A stretch of 64,000 nucleotides of DNA from positions 1-64,000 of the forward strand of contig JAGAJL010000015.1 in NCBI GenBank assembly GCA_017626095.1, given 5' to 3'. The translations under genes and the position numbers were made by a program. Under the pieces are notes generated by a model that did not search any database, was not told the origin of the DNA, and saw nothing but the letters and a program-made list of their open reading frames with translations. The stretch's first letter is position 1; each line of letters begins with the position of its first letter. This document shows, in pieces, positions 1 to 8,447 of this stretch. This DNA comes from Lachnospiraceae bacterium (GTDB lineage Bacteria; Bacillota; Clostridia; Lachnospirales; Lachnospiraceae).

Positions 1-157
1 AAAAGATTGCAGCAATAAAAAATCACATTTGGGGTTTGTAAAAGAAAATAAACAGGATATAATGATGGAGAAATCTTTAATTCTAAAACAGATCTTGGTG
101 ATACTCTGTCTATTAAATTCCTACAGTAAATTTACGCTATCGACGTTTTTTAATTTC

Positions 158-186
158 TTGCATCAAATTCTGATTTTAGCTATAAT
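158..186 (+). promoter_or_regulatory. Sigma-A-type promoter of the cytidylate-kinase-like gene
   Basis: TTGCAT at 158-163 and a consensus TATAAT at 181-186 are separated by 17 bp. They are followed by a GGAGG ribosome binding site at 223-227 and an ATG at 235. The stretch 1-157 upstream shows no gene that I can support. Confidence 0.6.
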
Positions 187-234
187 AAATAGTGTAAAAC
201 ATGAACATTTTTATATAGAAATGGAGGTATTTTT

Positions 235-855
235 ATGAATACAATCATTACAATCGGCAGACAATTTGGTTCAGGCGGAAGAGAAATCGGTGCAAAACTG
301 GCAAACGAATTGGTGATTCCATTTTATGATAAAGAACTGTTGACAAGAGCCGCAAAGGAGAGTGGCTATTGTGAAGAAATGATTCAGATGCATGATGAAA
401 GACCAACCAACAGTTTTCTTTATAATCTGGTTATGGATACCTATTCTTTTGGCTATAATTCTGCAGCCATGGTAGATATGCCAATCAGTCAAAAGGTCTT
501 TTTAGCGCAATTTGATGCTATTAAGAAAATTGCAGACGAGGGACCTTGTGTTATTGTAGGAAGGTGTGCAGATTATGCGCTTTCTGATTACAATAACTGT
601 CTGAATATCTTTATTCACGGTGATGAAAAGTGTAAAATCAATCGTATCATGGAAAAATATAATCTCAGTGAAACCAAAGCCAGAGATATGATGATTAAAA
701 AAGACAAACAACGACAAAGTTATTATAATTATTATTCATCTAAAAAATGGGGCAGAGCGGATTCATATGATTTATCCGTTAACAGTTCTATTTTAGGTAT
801 TGAAGGTTCTGTTAATCTGATCAAACAGTTTATCTCTGATTTTGAAAATAAATAA
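235..855 (+). CDS. Cytidylate kinase-like family protein
   Basis: A 206-residue P-loop kinase of the cytidylate-kinase-like (Cytidylate_kin2) type, expected to be a cytosolic nucleotide phosphotransferase. The N-terminus gives beta strand 1 and a Walker A loop, TIGRQFGSGGREIG (about residues 6-19). Conserved basic residues of a lid-like region (KKDKQRQSYYNYY, about 155-167) follow in the C-terminal half. The start is fixed by GGAGG 7 bp upstream of the ATG. The family is distinct from canonical Cmk, its substrate is generally unproven, and this is not necessarily the housekeeping CMP kinase. The gene is monocistronic and convergent with the recombinase downstream. Confidence 0.85.
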   Translation: MNTIITIGRQFGSGGREIGAKLANELVIPFYDKELLTRAAKESGYCEEMIQMHDERPTNSFLYNLVMDTYSFGYNSAAMVDMPISQKVFLAQFDAIKKIADEGPCVIVGRCADYALSDYNNCLNIFIHGDEKCKINRIMEKYNLSETKARDMMIKKDKQRQSYYNYYSSKKWGRADSYDLSVNSSILGIEGSVNLIKQFISDFENK

Positions 856-872
856 AATATAATCTATGCTTT

Positions 873-1934
873 TTAATCAGCATCAGAACGTAACTTGACA
901 GCATTACGTGCCATTCTGCGTCTAGAATCAGATTGTGCAGCGTAATGCTTTCTTGTTGTATCAACATTTTTATGGCCTAAAACATCTGCAACCAGATAAA
1001 TATCTCCGGTTTCCTGATATAAACTAGTTCCATATGTACTGCGTAATTTATGAGGTGTTATTTTTTTTAGCGATGTTACTTTTTCAGCATATTTTTTTAC
1101 CATTTTTTCAACAGCACGAACGGTCATTCTTTTATTCTGCATGGATAAAAACAGGGCATCTTCATGTCCGGAAAGCGGAATAATCTCATTTCTTTGCAAA
1201 AGATAGGCCTGTAGTGCATCTTCAACCTCATCACCGAAATATACAACTGCTTCATAACCACCTTTTCTTTGAATTTTAATACCGCAATTATCAAAATCTA
1301 CATTATTCAGATTCAAACCGACACATTCTGAAACACGAATGCCGGTACCTAAAAGAAGAGTAAGGATTGCTAAATCCCGTATCTTTGTTTTATTATGATA
1401 ACGTTTTTCATTTTCTGTCAAATTGTCGCCATTTTCAACCGCTTCCAATAATATTGCAACCTCATTCGGATCTAAGCGGATGATTTCTTTTTCATGAATT
1501 TTAGGTGATTTTACCATTGATGCAGGATTTTTGGTGATTTTTTCTGCAGTATAATAGAAGTTGTAAAAACTCTTTAATGATGCAATCTTACGTGCTTTTC
1601 CCTGTTCATCATTTGTGTAAGCTTTTCCATTTTTTTCATAATAGGTTAAATATTCCATATATTCTTCAATGTCATCCTTTGTGACCTGGTCCAATATTTC
1701 TATTTTAAAATCACGTACATCCTGTGTTTTTAAGGTTGGATTATTATCATGTAAAAAATCAAAAAATATACGTAAATCAAGTGCGTAGCCAAGTTTTGTC
1801 CTGGCAGACATCGTACTATTCATACCAAGAAAAAATGATTTGCAAAAGATCGGAAGAGTTTCCATGACTTCACGCAATTTTTTTGTCTGATTGATTTTTA
1901 CCTGCTCGTGATAATTCATTTCATTATTATTCAT
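873..1934 (-). CDS. Tyrosine recombinase, XerC/XerD type
   Basis: A 353-residue site-specific tyrosine recombinase. The N-terminal SAM-like DNA-binding domain spans about residues 25-130 and the catalytic domain about 150-345. All catalytic positions are visible: Arg200 in GTGIRVSE, Lys224 in QRKGGYE, His295 and Arg298 in HKLR, His321 in LGHKN and the Tyr331 nucleophile in KHYA. The start has an AGGAG site about 8 bp upstream. Length and the absence of phage or transfer genes nearby favour a housekeeping Xer protein (chromosome dimer resolution at dif) over a mobile-element integrase. I found no convincing dif site in the window. Whether it is the only Xer protein of the genome cannot be told from here. 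Confidence 0.85.
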   Translation of the reverse strand: MNNNEMNYHEQVKINQTKKLREVMETLPIFCKSFFLGMNSTMSARTKLGYALDLRIFFDFLHDNNPTLKTQDVRDFKIEILDQVTKDDIEEYMEYLTYYEKNGKAYTNDEQGKARKIASLKSFYNFYYTAEKITKNPASMVKSPKIHEKEIIRLDPNEVAILLEAVENGDNLTENEKRYHNKTKIRDLAILTLLLGTGIRVSECVGLNLNNVDFDNCGIKIQRKGGYEAVVYFGDEVEDALQAYLLQRNEIIPLSGHEDALFLSMQNKRMTVRAVEKMVKKYAEKVTSLKKITPHKLRSTYGTSLYQETGDIYLVADVLGHKNVDTTRKHYAAQSDSRRRMARNAVKLRSDAD

Positions 1935-2079
1935 ATTTTTATTGCTCCTAAATATATGATTTAATTACTTTTCTTAATTGTGCCAAAATGTTAATAAAAT
2001 TATAATAACCATGTTAAAATTATAGCAAAAAAAATCCATTGAAAAATGTTCTAATGTAAAAAGAATTTATAATGTTTCG

Positions 2080-2108
2080 TAGAATTTTAAAAATGCATAT
2101 GCTATAAT
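2080..2108 (+). promoter_or_regulatory. Extended -10 promoter of the AI-2E family gene
   Basis: TATAAT at 2103-2108 is preceded by TGC, an extended -10. The -35 hexamer (TAGAAT, 2080-2085) is poor, as is common for extended -10 promoters. On the other strand an ATTATA at 2019-2024 could be the -10 of the divergent recombinase gene. Confidence 0.5.
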
Positions 2109-2144
2109 TTTTTATATACATCATGGTTAGGAGGCTTTATAACT

Positions 2145-3494
2145 TTGAAATTTCAATGGGATAAAAAATATCTATACTGGGGCATAACGGCTTTTTGTGT
2201 AATTGCTTTATCAATTGTATTTTATTATGTCCTTTTTCATCCAACCAGATTTTTGCAAATATTCTCATCTATATCCAAAACCTGTGCTCCCATTATTTCG
2301 GGACTTGTTTTGGCTTATTTATTAACGCCAATCTGTTCATTTTTTGAAAACTATCTTTTAATTCCATTATACAAAAAATGCAACTTAAATATTAAAGATA
2401 TGAAACCAAAAAAACGAATTCGTGGTTTAGCTATTTTACTTACTTTATTTGTTGTAATATATTTGCTTTATATTTTCTTTTCCATTGTGTTAAAGGAAAT
2501 CATATCCAGTATTCAGAGTATTGTGCTGCAATTTCCCATTTACATCAAAAATCTTGAAAAATGGATTGATTCGACCTTGTCATTAAATCAGGAAATCGAA
2601 TCATTTGCCAACAATATGCTGGATACGTATTATGTTGAATTAAATGATTGGCTAAACAACAGCTTACTTCCACAGGTAAATGTTATTGTAAAAGAAGTAT
2701 CCTTAAGCTTAATCAGTGTTGCAAAAGGCCTATGGAACCTGATTATAGGATTAATTGTATCGGTTTATGTGTTATTTAGTAAAGAGCAGTTTGCCGGACA
2801 GAGCAAAAAAATAATATATGCTTTTTTTCCAAAAAAGAAAGCAAATGAAATTATTAGTGATATACGTTATGCCAATAAAACCTTTGGAGCTTATGTCAGC
2901 GGAAAAATCATAGATTCCATAATTATCGGTTTTTTGTGCTTCTTTTTAATGAAACTATTAAAAATCAATTATCCGATTTTAATCAGTGTAATTATCGGAA
3001 TAACCAATGTCATACCATTTTTTGGACCTTTTATCGGTGCAATTCCAAGTATTTTATTGATATTGTTAATCAATCCGTTTAACGGCATTAAATTCTTAAT
3101 TCTCATTATTTTGTTACAGGCTTTTGACGGTAATATTCTTGGTCCTAAGATACTTGGTGATTCAACCGGATTATCCAGTTTCTGGGTTATTTTCTCCATT
3201 ACCATATTTGGTGCATATTTTGGTGTCGTTGGTATGGCAGTCGGTGTACCGATTTTTGCACTTATTTATGCTGCCTTTAAGCGAAAAGTCAACCGCAATT
3301 TGATTTCAAAACATCTGCCGATAAATACGCTTGAATACCATTATCTGAATAGGGTTTCAGAAGATGATAATAGCTTAATCCCGTTAACAGAAGAAGAGAA
3401 GCGGAATTCAAGAAAAGCTGTGAACAAAAATAATAAATCAAAAAGCATATTTAAATTTGGTGACAAATCGAATCAATCAGGCAATGATCAATAA
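2145..3494 (+). CDS. AI-2E family transporter
   Basis: A 449-residue polytopic membrane protein of the AI-2E transporter family (PF01594; YtvI/YueF/PerM-like). Hydrophobic helices occur near residues 10-30, 35-65, 90-125, 190-215, 255-280, 285-315 and 320-370. The conserved family segment GITNVIPFFGPFIGAIP lies at about 284-300. The tail after about residue 375 is hydrophilic and Lys/Asn/Ser-rich. Translation begins at TTG, chosen because TAGGAGG lies at the right distance (2128-2134). The family contains exporters and Na+/H+ antiporter-like members, so the name does not establish autoinducer transport. The dtd gene follows on the same strand after a 119-bp AT-rich spacer. Confidence 0.85.
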   Translation: MKFQWDKKYLYWGITAFCVIALSIVFYYVLFHPTRFLQIFSSISKTCAPIISGLVLAYLLTPICSFFENYLLIPLYKKCNLNIKDMKPKKRIRGLAILLTLFVVIYLLYIFFSIVLKEIISSIQSIVLQFPIYIKNLEKWIDSTLSLNQEIESFANNMLDTYYVELNDWLNNSLLPQVNVIVKEVSLSLISVAKGLWNLIIGLIVSVYVLFSKEQFAGQSKKIIYAFFPKKKANEIISDIRYANKTFGAYVSGKIIDSIIIGFLCFFLMKLLKINYPILISVIIGITNVIPFFGPFIGAIPSILLILLINPFNGIKFLILIILLQAFDGNILGPKILGDSTGLSSFWVIFSITIFGAYFGVVGMAVGVPIFALIYAAFKRKVNRNLISKHLPINTLEYHYLNRVSEDDNSLIPLTEEEKRNSRKAVNKNNKSKSIFKFGDKSNQSGNDQ

Positions 3495-3613
3495 ATCACA
3501 AATTATTGATATTGATTGGTATATTTATATAACTAATCAAAAACAAATAAAAAAATAGAAATATTTTTCTAATTAAATGCTTGCAATATTTTTAATTTAA
3601 AGGATTAATTTCA

Positions 3614-4069
3614 ATGAAATTTGTAATTCAAAACGTATTAAATGCTTCTGTATCTGTTGACCAAAAAATTGTCGGACAAATTAATCAAGGTTACGTTGTA
3701 TTCATCGGAATATCAAACGATGACAATGAAGAAACGGCCAATAAAATGATACAAAAAATGCTAAATCTACGAATTTTTCAGGATGAAAACGGCAAAACCA
3801 ATTTATCATTAGAACAAATATCCGGAGAGCTATTATTAATTTCTCAATTTACATTATATGCAGATTGTAAGCATGGAAATCGACCGTCATTTATTAAAGC
3901 CGGTAAACCGGAACATGCCCAAAAGCTATATAATTACATTATTGAACAATGTAAAATGAAAGTTCCTAATGTCCAAACAGGTATATTTGGCGCCGATATG
4001 AAAGTAAGCCTCACAAATGACGGACCATTTACCATTGTGTTGGATTCTACTGAGATTTTCGGCATATAG
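3614..4069 (+). CDS. dtd: D-aminoacyl-tRNA deacylase
   Basis: A 151-residue DTD-fold enzyme that hydrolyses D-aminoacyl-tRNA, and Gly-tRNAAla, in the cytosol to prevent D-amino acid misincorporation. The two cross-subunit signature motifs are visible: SQFT at 77-80 and NDGPFT at 135-140. In the latter the usual Val of GPVT is replaced by Phe. Length matches the family (about 145-150). The ribosome binding site AAAGGA lies upstream of the ATG. In many Firmicutes dtd follows relA; here it follows the AI-2E family gene. Confidence 0.92.
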   Translation: MKFVIQNVLNASVSVDQKIVGQINQGYVVFIGISNDDNEETANKMIQKMLNLRIFQDENGKTNLSLEQISGELLLISQFTLYADCKHGNRPSFIKAGKPEHAQKLYNYIIEQCKMKVPNVQTGIFGADMKVSLTNDGPFTIVLDSTEIFGI

Positions 4070-4235
4070 CAACAATATTGAGCTTTGTTCTAAAATAATG
4101 CTAACTATTCGTTAAACTGTCCTTTTGCGAATAGTTCTAAATCTATATACATACCATACTACATTACTTTTTATTTTGCAAGACCTTAACATTCTCGGAA
4201 TAGAGTTTCCTAAATTATATTAATAAATATTATTT

Positions 4236-4270
4236 AAAGGCAGAAGAAGCAAACGCTTTTCTGCCTTTTT
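4236..4270. terminator. Rho-independent terminator, probably bidirectional
   Basis: A hairpin of about 14 bp (AAAGGCAGA paired with TCTGCCTTT, loop AAAC) is followed by a T run on the plus strand. It also has an AT-rich tail on the minus strand. It lies between dtd (+) and the permease remnant (-). A weaker inverted repeat (AACTATTCG/CGAATAGTT, 4103-4136) precedes it. Confidence 0.75.
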
Positions 4271-4274
4271 TACT

Positions 4275-4589
4275 CTACTCATATCGCAACGCTTCAATAG
4301 GGTTCATTTTAGCCGCTTTATTAGCCGGATAATAACCAAAAGTAACACCAATCAACATAGAAAATACAACTGAGAATACGATACTTTGAACAGATGCATT
4401 CGCATCATAACCCAATATAGTAACTGCAAAAGAGCCCAATATGATTCCCAATACAATACCTATGAAACCGCCTACCAGACAAATTACAACGGCTTCTGTA
4501 ATAAATTGTAATTGTATCGAAGCATTTGTTGCTCCCAAAGCTTTACGTGTACCAATTTCTCTGGTTCTTTCTGTGATGGAAACAAGCAT
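4275..4589 (-). pseudogene. C-terminal remnant of a MacB/FtsX-type ABC transporter permease
   Basis: About 104 residues matching only the C-terminal end of a MacB-type FtsX permease. The segment opens with the conserved loop MLVSITERTREIGTRKALGA. It then has two hydrophobic helices and the terminal motif PANKAAKMNPIEALRYE. Full-length permeases have about 300 more residues upstream (first helix and periplasmic domain). Here that part is absent: in-frame sequence continues only to a stop at 4620-4622, directly inside the end of the LysM gene. There is no partner ATPase and no own ribosome binding site. I infer a deletion that removed the 5' part and fused the remnant to the neighbouring locus. 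Confidence 0.7.
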
Positions 4590-4609
4590 GATTATGATAA
4601 GACAATAAA

Positions 4610-5005
4610 TTACTTTAATTCATCCGAATAATAAGGCAACATAATATAGGTTCCGTTTGTGATATGCTCACCATTGATTTTATTAATCTTTTGGATTTCT
4701 TTTGCATATTCTTTCACAGAACTGTAATGATTATAGTCAATATTAGCTTCAGCAATGTTCCACAAGGTATCTCCCGGAACGATACAATAATTAGCATAAT
4801 ATTTGTAATCACCTGCACCTTTGGAGGAATTAGCTTTCGCATTCATGGAAAATACGGAACCTGCAAAAACAATAACAAATAATGCAGACATAACAGAAAA
4901 AACAAATTTTCTCCTCAATTCCTGTCTTTTTCTTATCTTATATGAAATCTTTTTAACATATAAACTGTCTTTCTCTCGCATTCCATTTTTCATTTCATTT
5001 CTCAT
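4610..5005 (-). CDS. LysM-domain membrane protein, YneA-like cell division suppressor
   Basis: A 131-residue protein with a basic cytosolic N-terminus and one membrane segment (about residues 35-57, FVFSVMSALFVIVFAGSVF). A C-terminal LysM domain (about 70-125) contains YCIVPGDTLWNIAEANI and NGTYIMLPYY. This is the architecture of Bacillus YneA, the SOS-induced division inhibitor encoded divergently from lexA, as here. The start at 5005 is chosen because AGAGGAG lies 8 bp upstream; a longer frame to 5065 would run through the operators. Its promoter has consensus hexamers and carries three LexA-type boxes, so it should be strongly SOS-induced. Function is inferred from context and domain order; sequence identity to YneA is expected to be low. 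Confidence 0.75.
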   Translation of the reverse strand: MRNEMKNGMREKDSLYVKKISYKIRKRQELRRKFVFSVMSALFVIVFAGSVFSMNAKANSSKGAGDYKYYANYCIVPGDTLWNIAEANIDYNHYSSVKEYAKEIQKINKINGEHITNGTYIMLPYYSDELK

Positions 5006-5045
5006 ATCAATTTCTCCTCTTTTGATCTTGCAAAACAATCTATAT

Positions 5046-5108
5046 CGAACATTTGTTGTGAACATCTGTTCTATTTTTCATTATAAGAACATCTGTTTGT
5101 TTTGTCAA
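5046..5108 (-). promoter_or_regulatory. Consensus promoter with three LexA boxes for the yneA-like gene
   Basis: On the minus strand TTGACA (5103-5108) and TATAAT (5080-5085) are separated by exactly 17 bp. Three LexA/DinR-like palindromes overlap or follow it: GAACATCTGTTT (5087-5098) in the spacer, GAACATCTGTTC (5060-5071, perfect half-sites) and CGAACATTTGTT (5046-5057) in the leader. The Bacillus DinR consensus is CGAACRNRYGTTYG. Confidence 0.8.
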
Positions 5109-5128
5109 GCTAAAATCGAACATAAAAT

Positions 5129-5142
5129 CGAACAAATTTTCG
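5129..5142 (+). promoter_or_regulatory. LexA box upstream of lexA
   Basis: CGAACAAATTTTCG matches 13 of 14 positions of CGAACRNRYGTTYG. It sits about 10 bp upstream of the lexA -35 hexamer. A further half-site CGAAC is at 5117-5121. Expected role: LexA autoregulation. Confidence 0.6.
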
Positions 5143-5152
5143 GAATATATGT

Positions 5153-5181
5153 TTGCTTTTTTCTTTAGACAATGTTATACT
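5153..5181 (+). promoter_or_regulatory. lexA promoter
   Basis: TTGCTT (5153-5158), 17-bp spacer, TATACT (5176-5181). The lexA start follows about 92 bp downstream with TGGAGG as ribosome binding site. Confidence 0.5.
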
Positions 5182-5273
5182 AGTTATAGTAATGAAGATA
5201 CATACGCTTACATAATATTGATTTTGTTCATTTTTATTGCTATTTACATTTATTATTTCTGGAGGTTCTGCAT

Positions 5274-5894
5274 ATGAGTCAGGGAAAGATTTCTACCAAA
5301 CAACAACAAATCCTGGAATTTATGAAAGATGAGATATTGGTCAAAGGTTATCCACCGTCAGTGCGAGAAATATGCGAAGCTGTTAATTTAAAATCGACAT
5401 CATCCGTGCACTCCCATTTGGAAACTTTGGAGAAAAACGGTTATATTCGTCGTGACCCTACCAAGCCTCGCGCAATTGAAATTGTCGATGATGGATTTCA
5501 GATGGTTCGCCGTGAGACATCAAGCATTCCGATTGTCGGAACGGTTGCTGCCGGTCAACCCATTTTTGCACAGCAGAATATTGAAGGCTATTTTCCTATT
5601 CCTGCAGACTTTATTCCTTCCGGAACAGGCGATACCTTTGTTTTAAAAGTAAAAGGTGAAAGCATGATTAATGTCGGTATTTTTGAAGGGGATCAGATTT
5701 TTGTCCAGCAATGCAATAATGTCAGAAATGGCGATATTGTTGTAGCTCTTGTTGAAGATTCGGCTACTGTCAAGACCTTTTATAAAGAAAACGGTCACAT
5801 CCGTTTACAGCCTGAAAATGACACAATGGAACCCATTATAGTGGATGATTGTACAATATTAGGAAAAGTATTCGGTGTGTTCCGTTTATGTTAA
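5274..5894 (+). CDS. lexA: SOS response repressor LexA
   Basis: A 206-residue LexA repressor and self-cleaving protease. The N-terminal winged helix-turn-helix (about 1-70) contains [22 protein letters not shown]. The scissile Ala93-Gly94 bond lies in [11 protein letters not shown]. The catalytic Ser130 is in KGESMI and Lys167 in SATVKTF, all in their usual order. RecA-stimulated cleavage relieves repression of the SOS regulon. The gene is divergent from the yneA-like gene, with LexA boxes between them, and is closed by a strong terminator. Confidence 0.97.
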   Translation: MSQGKISTKQQQILEFMKDEILVKGYPPSVREICEAVNLKSTSSVHSHLETLEKNGYIRRDPTKPRAIEIVDDGFQMVRRETSSIPIVGTVAAGQPIFAQQNIEGYFPIPADFIPSGTGDTFVLKVKGESMINVGIFEGDQIFVQQCNNVRNGDIVVALVEDSATVKTFYKENGHIRLQPENDTMEPIIVDDCTILGKVFGVFRLC

Positions 5895-5925
5895 TTTTCA
5901 AGTATATCAACATATATTATAGATT

Positions 5926-5968
5926 AAAAAGCGTCTGCAGATATGATATAGATCTGCAGACGCTTTTT
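5926..5968 (+). terminator. lexA terminator
   Basis: A perfect long hairpin, AAAAAGCGTCTGCAGAT paired with ATCTGCAGACGCTTTTT, with a 9-nt loop and U-rich 3' side. It is followed by a short tandem duplication of about 16 bp (AGAATGATTTCAATA, 5973-6003). Confidence 0.9.
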
Positions 5969-6043
5969 ATACAGAATGATTTCAATAAAGAATGATTTCA
6001 ATACAATTTGAGACAATTTTAATGTATTTATTATAAAGCTGAT

Positions 6044-6667
6044 TTATTTAGATACAGCATAAAAACTGTCTTTTAAATTGCTAAAATCACTATTATCCCA
6101 CTGTGCAAATGTAATTGCGGCAATACGGGTTCCTTTCTTTACCGCATAAACTCTTTCATATACTTTATGTCCGGAAAAATCACCGGAAATAGAAATAGCT
6201 TTACGCTTTTTACCCATAAAGTTTTCTTCAATCACACTCATGTCTGTTACGGTAATGCCCATTGATTCTAAGGATGCTTTTAAATCATCATTTGCAGCAG
6301 AATCAATATAATCATCTTCAGAAAACATAGACTGTGCTAACTCAAGTTTTTGAACATTAATATTAACGGTATCCATTCCATTAGAATGAACAGCCATCAT
6401 ATCAATATAATAGCTTTTTTCCGTAAAATACTTTTTATAGTCTTCGCCAACCATGTCTTTTGTCATATCATTGACTTCTAAAATCTGTTCTTCATTATAA
6501 AAATTCCAGTTTTTGTCAAGTTCACATCCAATTCCGATAAAACTGTTTTCATACACATTTCCGTTGACTGTTCCCAAAAGAAAATCCTTATCATCAGAAT
6601 TTCCACATGCCACCATTGAAATCATGATCCCAATAATCATAATTAACGATAAAATTTTTTTCTTCAT
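6044..6667 (-). CDS. Putative lipoprotein of unknown function
   Basis: 207 residues with a lipoprotein signal: Lys-rich start, hydrophobic core and lipobox MVAC, with Cys at about position 21 as the lipidation site. The mature part is acidic, without a domain I recognise. It has a mixed alpha/beta pattern ending in GTRIAAITFAQWDNSDF, like small secreted binding or stress proteins of Clostridia. It is predicted to be anchored to the outer face of the membrane. It lies 68 bp downstream of rsfS on the same strand and may be the last gene of that operon or separate. Function unknown. Confidence 0.7.
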   Translation of the reverse strand: MKKKILSLIMIIGIMISMVACGNSDDKDFLLGTVNGNVYENSFIGIGCELDKNWNFYNEEQILEVNDMTKDMVGEDYKKYFTEKSYYIDMMAVHSNGMDTVNINVQKLELAQSMFSEDDYIDSAANDDLKASLESMGITVTDMSVIEENFMGKKRKAISISGDFSGHKVYERVYAVKKGTRIAAITFAQWDNSDFSNLKDSFYAVSK

Positions 6668-6735
6668 TTATCTTTCTCCCTCATAAGTTAAAATTTTATT
6701 AAAAAGTTATATCCAATTATCCATGGAACTAACTT

Positions 6736-7098
6736 TTATAACTGTGCAATATCCATTCTCTTTCCATCTCTCCAAATTCTTTCCAGATCATAAAAAAGAC
6801 GGTTCTCTTTATCAAAAATATGGATTACGACATCATGGTAATCCAATAAAATCCAGTTACCGCTCTCATATCCTTCGCATTGTTTTTTATCAATCCCCAT
6901 TCTTCCAAGCTTTTCTTCTACATTATCACACAAAGCCTGAACCTGGTTACGATTTGAACCGGATACCATAATAAAATAATCCGCAAGTGTTGATATCTCG
7001 GTAATATCAATTACACTGATGTCTTCTCCTTTTTTATCCTCTAAGGCTTCAATCACTGCCTTTACCATAGTAAGAGATGATATTTCCTGATTGCTCAT
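6736..7098 (-). CDS. rsfS: Ribosomal silencing factor RsfS
   Basis: A 120-residue RsfS/YbeB (Iojap) protein, which binds ribosomal protein uL14 on the 50S subunit and blocks 30S joining when nutrients are scarce. Family motifs are ISTLADYFIMVSGSNRNQVQA (about 36-56), GNWILLDYHDVVIHIF (about 80-95) and FYDLERIW (about 102-109). Length is typical. It overlaps the yqeK stop by 4 bp, giving translational coupling. The order yhbY-nadD-yqeK-rsfS is the same as in Bacillus subtilis. Confidence 0.95.
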   Translation of the reverse strand: MSNQEISSLTMVKAVIEALEDKKGEDISVIDITEISTLADYFIMVSGSNRNQVQALCDNVEEKLGRMGIDKKQCEGYESGNWILLDYHDVVIHIFDKENRLFYDLERIWRDGKRMDIAQL

Positions 7099-7703
7099 AC
7101 TTCCTCCTGTTTTGATAATAATTCTTTATAATAATGATAAGTTTCCTGTGTTTTTATATCAATTTCCGCATTTTTATCCATTAAATACGAAAGCGTGCTT
7201 TCCAAAATTAACAAAATTGTTTGATCCAGATTACGAAATGCCATTTTCCGGACTTCATCAAGCATTGGTAATGGACGTCTGTTTGGTTCAATATAATCTG
7301 CAATATAAAGGATTTTATCCAATACAGACATCTTTGGCTTTCCGGTTGTGTGGCACGCAATGGCCGAAAAAATATCTTCATCGTCAATGTGAAAAACGTC
7401 TTTAAGGCGATATGCCCCGAGTTTAGCATGGATTAATTCCGGATTTTTTTCCTCGGCAGAGTTTAAAATAATTTGATACTTTTTACAAAGATTTCGTTTT
7501 TCAACTGTAGGAATACACTTGGCATTATCATGCAATAATCCGGCCAAATAAGCCTGTTTCATGTTGGCGCCATATGACATAGCCAAACATAGAGAAACGT
7601 CAGCTACGCCCTTTGTATGGACATATCGTTTACGGTCCAAATCCTTTTTTAATCTTTTTCTGATATTTTTATAAAGTTCTTCATCCGTATTAAATGATTC
7701 CAA
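7095..7703 (-). CDS. yqeK: Bis(5'-nucleosyl)-tetraphosphatase YqeK (HD superfamily)
   Basis: An HD-domain phosphohydrolase that symmetrically cleaves Ap4A-type dinucleotides. Metal-binding motifs are YVHTKGVADVS near the start, GLLHDNAK (the HD pair), IHAKLGAY and ACHTTGKPKMSVLDKILYIADYIEP, the last giving further His and Asp ligands. I place the start at TTG 7703 because GGGAG lies 8 bp upstream, giving 202 residues, close to the family length. A longer frame from TTG 7763 (222 residues) has no good ribosome binding site. It sits between nadD and rsfS as in Bacillus. Confidence 0.9.
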   Translation of the reverse strand: MESFNTDEELYKNIRKRLKKDLDRKRYVHTKGVADVSLCLAMSYGANMKQAYLAGLLHDNAKCIPTVEKRNLCKKYQIILNSAEEKNPELIHAKLGAYRLKDVFHIDDEDIFSAIACHTTGKPKMSVLDKILYIADYIEPNRRPLPMLDEVRKMAFRNLDQTILLILESTLSYLMDKNAEIDIKTQETYHYYKELLSKQEEV

Positions 7704-7830
7704 ATTATAATCTCCCGCTGTTACTGTATTAATATTTTTTAGTAAAATAACTTTTCTGAACAACTTTTCCGAATAAAACGATCTTGAAAAATTTTTTCTT
7801 AATAATACACTACATATATGAAAACGACCA

Positions 7831-8436
7831 CTAATTGATATATAACTGTCTTTCTTGTATTATTTTATACACGTTTCCCGGCAACTTATCGGCAACTTCA
7901 TCAGGCTGCATAATATGCTCCCGAATCCACGTAGATGAGATATCAACCTTATCCATATGCATGAGATATATCTTTGCCTGATATTTTTCTTCTAAATCAA
8001 CCTTTTTATCATTAAGTGCATGTAAATCACAATCATCACGCACCGCAACCAGTAAGCATACATGCTCAAAAATAATCTCCGGATGATACCATTTTTCGAT
8101 TGAAAATAGAGAATCAGCACCCATAATAAAGAAATATTCATGTTCCGGATGCTCTTTATGGAGTTGTTGTACCGTATTGCATGTATAAGAATTTCCTCCG
8201 GCATTCATTTCAATATAAGATATCTCAAAACGTGGTTCATCCGCAATTGCAGCAAGGACCATATCCACACGTTCCTGATCATCAGTAATCTTCCGTCCGC
8301 TTTTCATCCACGGGATATGATTCGGAATAAACAAAACCCGATCCAGCCCAAACTCTGTCAAAGCTTGTTTTGCCAAAAAAAGATGACCGTTGTGAATCGG
8401 ATCAAACGTTCCACCCATTAAACCGATTTTCGCCAT
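7831..8436 (-). CDS. nadD: Nicotinate-nucleotide adenylyltransferase
   Basis: A 201-residue NaMN adenylyltransferase that makes deamido-NAD in NAD synthesis. The nucleotidyltransferase motif GGTFDPIHNGHL is at about 8-19 and the second motif ISSTWIREHI at about 163-172. PNHIPWMK corresponds to the substrate loop. Length is typical. It is transcribed from the yhbY side and followed after 67-127 bp by yqeK. Confidence 0.96.
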   Translation of the reverse strand: MAKIGLMGGTFDPIHNGHLFLAKQALTEFGLDRVLFIPNHIPWMKSGRKITDDQERVDMVLAAIADEPRFEISYIEMNAGGNSYTCNTVQQLHKEHPEHEYFFIMGADSLFSIEKWYHPEIIFEHVCLLVAVRDDCDLHALNDKKVDLEEKYQAKIYLMHMDKVDISSTWIREHIMQPDEVADKLPGNVYKIIQERQLYIN

Positions 8437-8447
8437 ACTAATTCCCC

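Noticed and set aside
873-1934. Tyrosine recombinase as evidence for an integrated mobile element
   Set aside because: No excisionase, phage, plasmid or transfer gene, no att-like direct repeats and a Xer-like length and motif set; housekeeping Xer is more likely.
4821-5168. Plus-strand frame across the LexA operators
   Set aside because: Antisense to the LysM gene and spanning its promoter and operators; no ribosome binding site.
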